Shown here: positions 37,545 to 48,429 of the stretch, piece after piece
How positions within the stretch are numbered: the stretch's first letter is position 1
Layout of the letters: every line of letters starts with the position of its first letter
From: Serilophus lunatus
Lineage: Eukaryota; Chordata; Aves; Passeriformes; Eurylaimidae
DNA length: 64,000 bases
Reading direction: 5' to 3'
NCBI GenBank assembly: GCA_013399895.1
Contig: VXBA01003727.1
Coordinates: 45,490-109,489 of the forward strand
Translations under genes and position numbers: made by a program
Notes under the pieces: generated by a model
The model's database searches: none
Told to the model about the DNA's origin: nothing
What the model saw: the letters and a program-made list of their open reading frames with translations, nothing else

Positions 37545-37706
37545 CTGGACTGTATCATACACAGATGTTGCACAGTCTCCATCCTTCGAGATATTTAAAA
37601 TCCAACTGGAGAAGGCTCTGAGCAATTTGCTCTGCTGATACAACTTTTGAGGAAGGGGGTGTGACCTACAGAGGTCCTTTCCAATCTCAACTATTCTGTC
37701 TTTCTA
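37545..37706 (+). repeat. CR1 LINE 3' end, plus orientation
   Basis: TTGCACAGTCTCCATCCTTC, GAGATATTTAAAATCCAACT, GCAATTTGCTCTGCTGA and CAGAGGTCCTTTCCAATCTC occur in CR1 3' order and end at CAACTATTCTGTCTTTCT. The start is approximate. Confidence 0.85.
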
Positions 37707-40700
37707 AGAGAACACATCTCTTTTCCTTATTTTGTGGCAATGTTTTATGCTGACAATTGAATTTTTATAATTTTCTATGACTCTCTCTCTTGGTAGTAGC
37801 AGTCTGTAATATAGCATTTCCTTTCTATCTTTGTTTTTTGCTTTGATTGTATTTATCAATTTGTCATTGCTTATGAATGTTGCTTAGACACTTTGGTTTG
37901 TATCGTATCAGAGTCCTACCTCACTGTATTTGAATAAAAAATATTAATAGACTTAAGTTAGGGACCTGTCTAACCACTGCTGACTCAATAGTTGATTAAT
38001 AGTTTTGTGCTTTCCTTGAGACCTTATATGTAATTTTTAGTAAGCTAACACTCTGTTATTAATCAGAATATTTAAAAATATATAAATATATATTTATATA
38101 CACACAGAGTATGCAATACATTAATTACAGAAATATATTTATTAATGTAATAGCTGTGAGATGTTGCTGTTAATTTTTTTTGCCTGAATTTTGATATGAC
38201 TTCTCATTTCCCATGACAAGGATTGTAAGTGAAAAGCCTTTGGGGCTGTGGGGGGTATAGTATATAAAAAAAGATCTAGGAGATATGAATACAAATGAGA
38301 AAGCAGAAGCATTTTTGGTAGTAAAGTATCCAATTATTTTTACAATTACATTTTTATTAGTATTTGGAATAATCTGCAGTGTTTCATATGAATAGAGGGA
38401 AAGATAGGGAATTCTATTACCTATGAAAATATTTTAGAACTCCTCCAAAACTCTAAAAGAAAATATGCTACAGTAAAGGATGTAGTGTTAAAAACTATGT
38501 ATCTAAATAATTAAAAACTGTCCCTATTGTAACCATCCCATTCTTTGCAATTTAGTAGCATTGTTACAGACAGAATTTCACCTACCAGTTCTTCAGCTCT
38601 TTACTTTGTAATTTGGGAGAGATACCACACAATTCCAAAGTTATAATGCTTTAGTTTATAAAGTCAGGAGGATCTGGAATCCATCCTCTCTTATCTATAT
38701 ATCAGCTCTGTCAGAAACTTGGTGCCAAAATAATATAGATGGAGCTAGAAATATAGAGTTATAGCAAATAATTTTTTTTTCAACTTTTAATGGCCTTGTC
38801 CAAAACCCCCAAGATCTTGAAATTAATGTTTGAATTTGGTGAGTGCCAATTTAAAGAAGTCTGCAACTTGGTAATAAAGATGTTCATCATGAGCAAGTGC
38901 AATGGGAGCTGGTATGAAAAACAGGTTGCAAAGATGTTGAAAAGAAAGTGATATCCTGTAGAAATATAAGGCATAGATAAAGCATCTGAGACTGTATTAA
39001 CAATCAACAGCCAAAAATGTCATATAAACTGGATACTGTGCAAATGCTACTTTTAAATATTTGCATTTATTAGGAACAATTTAGGATTGTATTACCCTGT
39101 CTTCTGAGCTCAAGAAGCCTTAAAAAAAATGCAAGCTACATTAGTTACTACATCCTCTGCTATTTACAGTAACCATTTCATACATATTTTTTCAAAATTA
39201 TTAAAAAGGTATTCAAAAGCAATGGGAGATACTTTCTCTCTTAAAAATAAATATCTTTTGCAATCCCCTAAGATTTTACTTCTTTGGTGGAAGACCCACA
39301 CTGTTTGCAGTGTTCCAAAAGGTCATATCAAATTTCTTTTTAAAAAAACCTGTACCCTTTACAGGACACTACTACTGACTGCTGATAGTAATTTTCATCC
39401 TGTTATTAATAGAGGCTGTAGGACCCCTTATTTTGAAATCTGTTATAGTTTAACAATAGGTGGACTGAGTTTCAGTGAAGTCCTGTCAAGGTGAAAGTAG
39501 TTCTCATAGAAGGCATAAATTGCATTCATACTTGCTTAAAAAATGTGCTAGAATAACATAAACCAGACTATTAAAAATTAAATCAAGACCTCATTTTCAA
39601 ATAGAGAACAGCTTCTGCCTACTGCCAGCCAGTGTAGAATGCAAATTGTATTTACAGAAAGTTTGAGAAAAAAAAAAACTTCTTTTAAGTTAAAAACCAA
39701 GAATTTGTGTAAAACTAGTAGATATGTGTCCAGATGAGGTTGTACAGAACTTCTTTTATCTCATGGTAGTCAACAGTCTTTGCCACTGGAAGATAAAATA
39801 ATGCTGGAAATTGGAGCAATGTGGAGAAGCACTAAAGCTGCACCTGTACTTTTATGTAAATAGATGTGCTAATGGGTTTACATTTTGCATACTTATTGTT
39901 TGTATTTGGCTAAATGTGAAAATATGACTAGCACTCACATGTTGTCAGCAAAATGTTGAAAAGCTAAGTAACACTCATTCTGCTGGTGGGTTTCTTTGGG
40001 AGCCAGGGGAGCATGATAGAGTTGGCACCGTGTTTAAAAAATAACCTCCCAAGATGACTTTCTAGTTTCTTTCAGTGATGATGTGATTGTTTCATTCATA
40101 ATGTGTTTCTCACAGTACTGTGAGGAACAAAGCGACCCAATTTCATTTAATTTCATTTCATTCTTATGATGTTAACTTCTAGTTAGAAAATGTTATGGGC
40201 AGAGATCTTGTTTTCCTGGTTTATGCCCAGGTGTGTGAGCAGGCGGAGAGGACATGGAGGTCAGAAGTAGAAAGGGATACTGTGGTTTGCAGAAAAATGT
40301 ATTGGTGCTGGTTCAGCTCCGATCTGAGAGGAGCTCCTCTGAGAGGACAGGACCTGACTCCTTCCTCCATCATCTTGTGATGTTTTTGAGTGTCATTTTG
40401 TGCACTTGTGCTTAGGGGCGCTGCTAGGGGAAGGAGAACATAAAACATTGCCCCAGATTTATTCCAAGCTCTGTAAGCATTTTTGGCAAGGAAGGTAGCT
40501 TGTGGCCTAAGACAGAAACCACATGCATGCATTAAGGTCTATAAAGGGACCAAGAGAAAATATCAGGAAAAGGCTGCAGAGAAGAGGAGGCTGGTTTTAA
40601 ATGTTTTTAGTTAAACATTTTCATTGAGATATTTTCAACCTGGAGTGTATAAAAGTCGAGTTGTACTGTAACATCTGCTAGCATATTTTAACATCTGTTT

Positions 40701-43700
40701 GCATGGAGATGGGCATGGAGTTTTAAAACGGGAACTGAATTTGTTTGAAAGTGCGGCTGAGCTTCAGCTTAGTGTAAAATAAAATACTCTTACTAGGAAG
40801 CTTGTTAGTTCTGAAAAATTAGTTTCAATTTATCTTCTAGTCCTTGTAATTTAGATCTACATCTGATTCGGATTTTAATGAAAACGTAAGCTAAAATGGC
40901 TCTAGCTTCAGAAGGATGATCATAGCTAATGTTCAATGCTATCAGTACTCGGTGATTTTGAGCAGCTGATATTATTTACAGTGCTTATGAAGCTGTAAAT
41001 AAATGCTTGTTAAATTAGTGTTGGACAGTAAGAAATCTGTTTTGTGTATATGAAATTATTTAAAATGTGTGAATATGCAAATGAGATAAGCTAAACATGA
41101 GTGAGGAAAAAAGTCATACTGTTGCCAAGATACCTAGCCCTTCAGTGAGATATGTAAACATATAAATGAAGATGTCATGGAAGAGGTGTGGCTAAATTTT
41201 TCTTCAAAATCGTAACAAATCTGTTCTTCTAGTTTACCTTAAGAATGTTGTAAATGTGCTGGAGGGAGTTCTCAGAAAACAGCAAAGTATCACCAGAGTT
41301 TATAAAACATGATATATAAGAAAAAGTGGGATGGATTGAGTTAAATAGTCTAGAAAAGAAAGAGGGGATGAAAAAAAAGCTGGAAGGAGAAGAAGCTGGA
41401 GGCAGAGTGAGTGCTCTTCTCTTCCCTTGGAGAGTTAAGTTAATACTAAAGAGGTTGAATCTTGCTGCCAGAGAATATGTTAACTCTAAGGGCAGATGAG
41501 CAAAATTAAGGATTATTTTAATCATAATTGCTTACTTGGTTGAAATGGAGGATTCCTGAAAATAAAAATCAGGTTTTTCATAGCCTGTACTGAGCTTGCA
41601 CTATGTTACAAATACTGCTTCTGTTCCTGTGACAGGCTCTGAGCCAAGTTGTTAACATCTGGGGCTAAATCCACAGTACTCCTATCTGTACCTTATCCTT
41701 TTTTGTCACCTTTTAAGTGACATTTGCTAGCCATTTCCAGTATAAATTTATGTAATGACATTGGTTTTTGAAAAAGAAAAATGAAATATACATTTTTGAA
41801 TTATCAAAGGGATGTCACAGACTGTTAAATCTTCATTTTTTTCTTACATCTATCACAATTGGGAAGGCCTTTCATTTCTATTAACATGCTCTGTCTTCTG
41901 TGTTGCTTGATTTTTCACATGCTCATGGTTTTATATTTGTTAGTTTTTTACCACTTACCTTTCTTCTGCACCTGATTCATGAGATTGCAACAAATTTGTC
42001 CTAATAGTAATTTTTCCAGTAGTAAGATGATTATTTTCATTACAAAAGGGCGGATACTAAAGCATGGATGGATTGGAGATGTGTCCAAAAAGGCTTAACA
42101 CTTGACTAGCAGTACATTTAATTTCAGGAGATATGAGAGTGTTTGAACCTTTAGAGAAACTCAGGATGTCTCTGAGTTTCTCTGTGAAAAATCAGTCCTC
42201 AAAAACATTCAGCAGTCAGTTTTTTCCTTACAGGAGCCAGGTGCGAGAGACAAGCAGCGTGAGCTCTGGTTCATGGAGCACTATGTAACAGTCTAAGAGG
42301 GAGCTGAAAAAGCTTTTGAAAAACTTGCCCTTACTTCAGCTGCTGAGCACTTTTCAATATACAGCTATGCAGTGAACTGGAATTAAAACTCAGCTAGCTT
42401 GAAACGTGATATGGTGTTATAGCCAGAGGATGATTCTTTCCTTCGCTCCTTCTAATCAACATTTTTATATGTATATATTTTTGTATACCATAAAAGTTAT
42501 GTGAACTTAGGATTTACTATTACTCTTTTGATCTGAGAACTTAGTGGAAAAGGTGAAATGTGACAGATGAACCAAACTGTCTTTGGTAAAGCTGCCTGAG
42601 TGCAGATGTTCTGTGCAACATATTGAAGGGTGAGTTTAGGTCCTAAGACTGAAATCCAAACCTTTGCTTTTTTTCTACCTGTATGGGAAATCTGCTTCCC
42701 TGTGGCTGAAAAAGTCTGTGAAAGAAAACGGTAAAATAATTATTGGCTTCTAGAATAATACATACACTTTTATTGATTTTAATTTTAGTTTATTATAGAA
42801 TTAATTAGGAATGAACAAACGTGTTATTTTCTGAAGATGTTCATTCTGTGTCCTTTTCTTAATGTATTCATTTTGATCATCCTATTGAGTCCAAACATAG
42901 GGTTGTACCATGTGGTACTCAGTATTATTGGTTAGTATTTTGTGCTAATGTTTCTCTGATAACTTTTGAAATTTTTTTTGCTTACAATAATGCACTTAAT
43001 GACTGTAATATACAAGAATCATTCAAATTTCTTCCTTTAAGCAAAATTTTGAGTAGATAGACTGGCCTATTTAGTTTTATAAAGTCAGTATGCTGATAAA
43101 TGATCTCTAGGAAAAACTTGCGTGTGCCAGAAAGGCAGTTAATTGTGAGATGTATGTGTTCCCTTTGACTAAACATGCATGGTTTCATTCTGTTCCTATC
43201 CATTCTGAATGGCCTTCTGAAAACAGTTTTGCCATATTTGCTCTAAGGTTTTTGCAGTTTTGTTTTTTTTTTTCTCCTTCTGTACAACATATAAGCTTCA
43301 AAATTAGAGATTCCCTACCTGCACTTTGGAATCTCTAAATCTGGCTTTTATCTCCATTTCCCCCATGACGCTGAGCACATGTGTTGTGGTTTCAAATATG
43401 CCCATCTCATGTGGTCTCAGTGGTGATATTTACTAAACTAGTACATTAAAGAGCCATTCTTTGACGTTTTTGGACAAGTAAAGAAACATTTCCATACAGT
43501 AAAACTCTTGCATTCCTCAAGAGAAGGGCTGCATGGAAGCTGTCTATTAAGGTTTATTCTTGGCCCATCTCCTGCCTAGTAGTAAACAGAGAGTGCCAGC
43601 TGAACCAGGACACAACTGTTCCAGGGATTACTCTAAGGACACAATAGGAATGACAAACTGTTTGACACTGTCTAATTCACCAATATAAGTGGAGTCACTG

Positions 43701-44485
43701 TTCCTTATTTGTTTTTCTGTTGTTTTCTTGCCTTGCATTTAATTTGAAATTTCAGCGGAGTCCAGAGTTTCTTTTTATGTTTGTACATTACCTAATTTAT
43801 TGAGATTTCAGTACATGACTGAGACTCGTAACTTGCCTTGATGATAATAAAATAGTATGCTTACATAATGCACGGACATATTATTGCCAAGTACCTTTTT
43901 CTTCTATTTGTTTTGCCCTTGACTGACTGTAAAACTTGTATATGAAGAGCTTTCTAACTGATAAACAATTTCAACCTTTGAGGTATTTTTTAAGTGTGAG
44001 TCTTGAAAATACTGTGATGCTATGCAGTAAATGCATGCCTAGAGCAGTATTGTTTTAGTAGTAAATATATTATTGCACATTCTTTCAAGCCATGAAGGGT
44101 CTTCTAATAAAATATTTTATTTACAATAATTTCTTTTCACATTTCCTTCCCCCGTGTAAACATGGCCTTTTCTGTCTTAGAAAAACAAATACCAGCATTC
44201 TTTACTTTGTGACCTGTGGTTTTGCTGTACCTTATATGCAAATTGGACCAAGTCTAAGTTGGTCCAGTGAGCAAGTTGAGAAATGTGTGTTGCAAGGTTC
44301 ACTTGGGCCATATTTAGTGCGGGATTACTTTGCAGTTTTGAATGCAGACCTGTGAAGAATGTAAGGATGTGTTTAAATTCCCTTAGATAGATATTTTGAT
44401 TGTATATAGGGTCCTATCTTTATAAAGCTATGATGTTAGTTGTGGGAGCTGTGTGTGGTAAAGGAATAAGTAAATTGGTTAGGTT

Positions 44486-44785
44486 CATAGAACTATAGAA
44501 TGACTTGGTTTGGAAGGGACTTTAAAGATCATGTAGTTGCAATCCCCCTGACGTGGGTAGGGACACCCCTCACTAGATCGGGTTGCTCAGAGCCCCTTCC
44601 AACCCAGCCTTAAACACTTCAGGGATGAGGCATCCACAACTTCTCTGAGCAATATGTTTCAGTGCCTCACTAACCTTTAAGCAAGAGTTTCTTCTTAACA
44701 TCTAATTTAAATCTATTTCAGTTCAAAACCATTTCTGTTGTTCTACCACTACCTACTCACATAAAAAGTTGCTCTGCCTGTGTTT
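44486..44785 (-). repeat. CR1 LINE 3' fragment, minus orientation
   Basis: The tail (CATAGAACTATAGAATGACT) is followed by TTGGAAGGGACTTTAAAGAT, GGGTAGGGACACCCCTCACT, TTCCAACCCAGCCTTAAACA and CTCACTAACCTTTAAGCAAG. This is a reverse-complement CR1 3' region of about 300 bases. Confidence 0.9.
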
Positions 44786-46933
44786 TGTATTCACTGACTA
44801 CCTCTCAATCATGTGTCGGACATATAGGAATTGGAAATAAAGCACATCACACGTTTCTTTGATTTTAACTTGCAGGCGTTTTCTTAAATAATCATATACA
44901 TTATTTTTTTAGAATTTAAAGTTCCTTTTTTTGTAACCTAGACCTCGATTTGGAATTCTTTCCTTTGCAATATGAGCTTCAATTCTAATTAGCTATTGTC
45001 AAAATTATTGTTTGAAAAAATGTTCTGTTTAAAGCAACTTGATCATATTATACTAGCTTTCCAAAGGATCCAAGTTCTCAGTATTTTTTAGAATAGACAT
45101 GGAATAGACTTCAGCAGAATTCATAGCATGCACTTCTTTTTCCCTCTAAAACTCTGTGGTGCTCTAGATTTGCTTAGGAGTGGTCATTCAGTATAGAAGT
45201 CACTTTGTGAGTCAGACATGAGCTTTGAAATTTAGTTCTTATGGTTAAGTCATTGAATATGTTTTAATAGTTGACTTATTAATTTAATGCTTCTAGTGAA
45301 AACATAAAATATCTTTTCACTGGGAATGTAAATTCAAAAGAACGATTTCAGAAACTTTGCTGGTCTTAAGCTGATTACTAAATAGCATAGAACAGCTAAT
45401 AAATAGACATAATCTACAAGTATGAAATAAAATTACATTAAAGTTTAATATTGTTACGTCCATAAAAATAGGCAATTATTTTTACATTTTTATGTTATGC
45501 TATTGAAAGATCTAGATACTAAAAGTTGATTTTGCCATGTTACTCAGAGAACATGAAAACTTCAAATGTGACCCTTTTTTACCCATTATAGACCCCGTGT
45601 TTTGCTTATTGTGCCGCTAGATGGAGCAGTCAAATCTCACTTTTATCTACTAGCCACTGTACAAGACAGTTTCTCTCTGGTCACAGATTGAATCTGGAAA
45701 TACAGACACACTTTGCTACTTAAACCAGTGATTTAAAAAAACTTTTTCAGATCTTATGTCCATATGCTTTTTTTTTTCCATAGCCAGATTTACACTGTCC
45801 TGTAGCTTCAGTGTTGCAGATGGTGCATGGGATCTATTCCGGTTATGGAAATTACACTGACAAGTATAGCTCTGTGAAAGCAGTTATTCGTTTCATCAGT
45901 AGTGTCCTACCCTCAGAAACAAACAAAGAAAATGTACTCTTGTTTGAGGATCATGAGCTAGATTTTCAAAATTTGGGGAAGTTTGGAGTCACTCATTTAC
46001 AGATGACTCTATTTGTGCTTAAGAAATCTTACTGATACTTTTGGTGAATTTACATATTCTCTTCCTACTTACTCAATGAACATTTCCTTCCAACCTAATT
46101 TTTTCTGTGAACTAATGCATAAGAAACACCTGTTTAGTGACAACATATTGTCTGCTTCAGGAATGCTGCACTAAAGTGGGTTCAGGAGCAAAAAGAAAAA
46201 ATATACAATAATGTATATGAATGTTTTCATATTCTTTGTTTTATTGTAGTTTCATAATGGTACTAACACAAGATTTTTTGGGGTCCATATATGATTGTGA
46301 ATATACATATAGATTTTTGTATGAAATAGAATGCATGTGTGCTATTAGAAGACACATATGCTCTCCTGTGCTTCTGTTGCAGTTAAACTTCAGGGATCAT
46401 GATATGTAGTTACAGGGCATTATTCCAGAGTGGTATTAGAAGCAGTGACTAGAGATATTTGTGAATATAAAATCCTGCAGTTTGTTTTTTTTTTTAATTC
46501 TTTACCTTTCTCCAGTCTTTGAAAGTCAGAATGTTCTGCATTAAATATTATCAGCAGAGAAGAAATATTATTCTGAATCAGCTAGATGCAGTCCTTGGAG
46601 TGCCTCAGCCCCGCTCCCAGACATCTCGAGTGGGAATTGCAGATCCTGGCACTGGTCTCCTGTTGGTTTTAGGTAGGAGTGACACAGCTTTGCAGAGCCT
46701 GAAGCTCATGCTGTGCAAAGCAGTACCCCCCATCTGACTTGCTTTAACCCATGTGCAGTTTATTTATATGGTTCTCAGCTGAATTGTGATATAAGCAAAA
46801 ACTTATGCTCTGGAAGTGTATACTAATCAGTGCCATGAGATGAGGGATAGTGAGCAGCCACTTTTTTTCAATTTTCCGAAGTCCTGGGTCACACAGAGAT
46901 ATAATGCCAGTTCTTGCCTTTCTCACTTTGGAG

Positions 46934-46973
46934 TTCTACAACAGAAAATTAGTGTAAGTTTACATGAAAATAC
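46934..46973. repeat. Left copy of 40-bp target-site duplication
   Basis: Forty bases starting TTCTACAACAG and ending ATGAAAATAC. They are repeated at 48390-48429 with a single T/C difference and immediately flank the RTE-like insertion. Confidence 0.88.
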
Positions 46974-48389
46974 GTTCATGGCTAGGCTTCATGAATGAAG
47001 ATATGAGAAGGGCTCTACTCACACTTGCTGCAAGCACTCTGATGGCTAAAAGGGCCAGTGCGGGACAGGCAAGTCCTGTTACAAAAAACACAGTGGAAAG
47101 TCTCCTTAGGTGGTAGTGACGAGACACAGTTCATTCTGCATTGTCTTTTCTCCTCAAGACTGATTCTACATGCATTCTCAAAGGAGGCAGCAGCATTATG
47201 GATGGTGTGTCTCCACATCTCTTGATTGGAGGCCAGAGTGGACCACCGATGGCAGTCAATATGACCAACACTGAGATGTTGTTTCAGAGAGTCCTTGTAT
47301 CTCCTCTTTGGGGCTCCTCTGTTGCGGCAGCCTGTGGCGAGTTCATCATAGAGCACAATTTTAGGGAGGCGGTGATCCTCCATCCTGGAGACGTGCCCTG
47401 CCCAGCCCAGCTGCATCCTCAACAGCATGGCCTCAATACTAGTGACCCCTGCCTGTTCAAGGACAGCAACATTAGTCATATAGTCAGTCCAGTGGATATT
47501 TAGGATTGTGTGGAGGCAGCGCTGATGGAAGCATTTGAGGAGTTGCAGGTGGTGGTGGTAGATGACCCATGATTCAGACTCATATAAAAGAGTAGACAGT
47601 ACAATGGCTCTGTAGACACTAGTCTTTGTACTTTTCTTCAAATGTTTATTGCACTAGACTCCTTTGTGGAATTTTCCAAATGCTCTGTATGCCTTTGCTA
47701 ACCTGTTGTCTATCTCTTTGTCAATCTTACCATCCGAGGAAGTGATACTTCCTAGATAGTTAAACTGCTGGACTGACTTAAGCCCTGACTTGCCTATGGT
47801 GATGTGGGGATGATGGAAGACTTCCTGAGGTGCAGGTTGGTAGAGAACTTCTGTCTTCTTCAAGCTGACTTCCAGCCCAAAAAACTCAGCAGCCTTTGCA
47901 AAGCAGGATGTTAAGCGCTGCAGAGCTGCTTCTGTGTGAGCAACGAGGGCAGCATCATCAGGAAAAAGCAGCTCGCAGGCAAGGTGATTTAGGGTCTTGG
48001 TGTGAGCCTTCAGTTGCCTTAGGTTGAATAGGCTCCCATCAGTATGATATCGGATGTAAATGCCATTATCTTCATCGAGGTCTGCTGTGGCCCTTTGGAG
48101 CATCATGCTGTAGAAAACTGTGAATAGAGTTAGTGCAAGAACACAACCTTGTTTCACACCATTAGCTATTGGGAAGGCCTCAGAGAGTGCATCGGCAGAT
48201 CTGACTTGGCCGTGCTGATTCTCATGTAGCAGGATAACCATTTTGAGGAATTTGGGAGGGCAACCTAATCATTCCAAGATGTGCCCCAGGCCTTTTCTGC
48301 TCACGGTGTCAAACACTTTGGTGAGGTCAACAAAAGTTACATAGAGTGCTTTGTTCTGTTCCCTCCACTTCTCTTGCAGTTGTCTGAGA
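46974..48389 (-). mobile_element. 5'-truncated RTE-like non-LTR retrotransposon (not CR1)
   Basis: On the minus strand this 1.4-kb insert reads as the C-terminal half of a LINE polymerase, all in one frame. It begins inside the reverse transcriptase at FVDLTKVFDTVS (first catalytic Asp, 48317-48334), continues with NGVKQGCVLALTLF and the active-site region FPDD (47954-47965, where F/YADD is usual), then SLKKTEVLYQPAP, QQFNYLGSITSSDGKIDKEI, LSTLLYESESW and GWAGHVSRMEDHRLPK. It ends with a C-terminal zinc knuckle of the form C-x2-C ... H-x4-C and a stop at 47015-47017. Two in-frame stop codons interrupt it, at 48269-48271 and 47654-47656. The closest family I recall is the RTE-type group with a craniofacial-development-protein-2-like endonuclease, common in fish and reptiles. 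Placement by clade is tentative. A short 3' tail and flanking 40-bp repeats mark a complete retrotransposition event. Confidence 0.85.
47018..48388 (-). pseudogene. Remnant reverse transcriptase ORF of the RTE-like element
   Basis: One reading frame runs through the insert, broken only by TGA at 48269-48271 and TAG at 47654-47656. The TAG replaces what is probably a Trp codon in the related family, and the TGA sits where an Arg is usual, which fits CpG decay. No frameshift is needed to read from the first catalytic Asp to the zinc knuckle. The segment before the first Asp, and the whole endonuclease, are absent because of 5' truncation. With Pro in the active-site box and two stops the copy cannot make an active enzyme. 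Confidence 0.8.
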
Positions 48390-48429
48390 TTCTACAACAG
48401 AAAATTAGTGCAAGTTTACATGAAAATAC
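48390..48429. repeat. Right copy of 40-bp target-site duplication
   Basis: Matches 46934-46973 at 39 of 40 positions. It lies directly at the truncated 5' end of the RTE-like element. Confidence 0.88.

Noticed and set aside
45811..46035. 74-codon frame preceded by a poly-T and CATAG acceptor-like signal
   Set aside because: No similarity to RIM1 or any protein I recognise, it ends at a stop without a convincing donor, and poly-T runs are common in this intron.
46519..46737. 72-codon frame with a GC-richer segment (VLGVPQPRSQTSRVGIADPG)
   Set aside because: No recognised family and no supported splice boundaries. It may be repeat-derived, but I could not support that either.
47141..47503. 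120-codon + strand frame
   Set aside because: It is the antisense shadow of the RTE-like polymerase on the minus strand.
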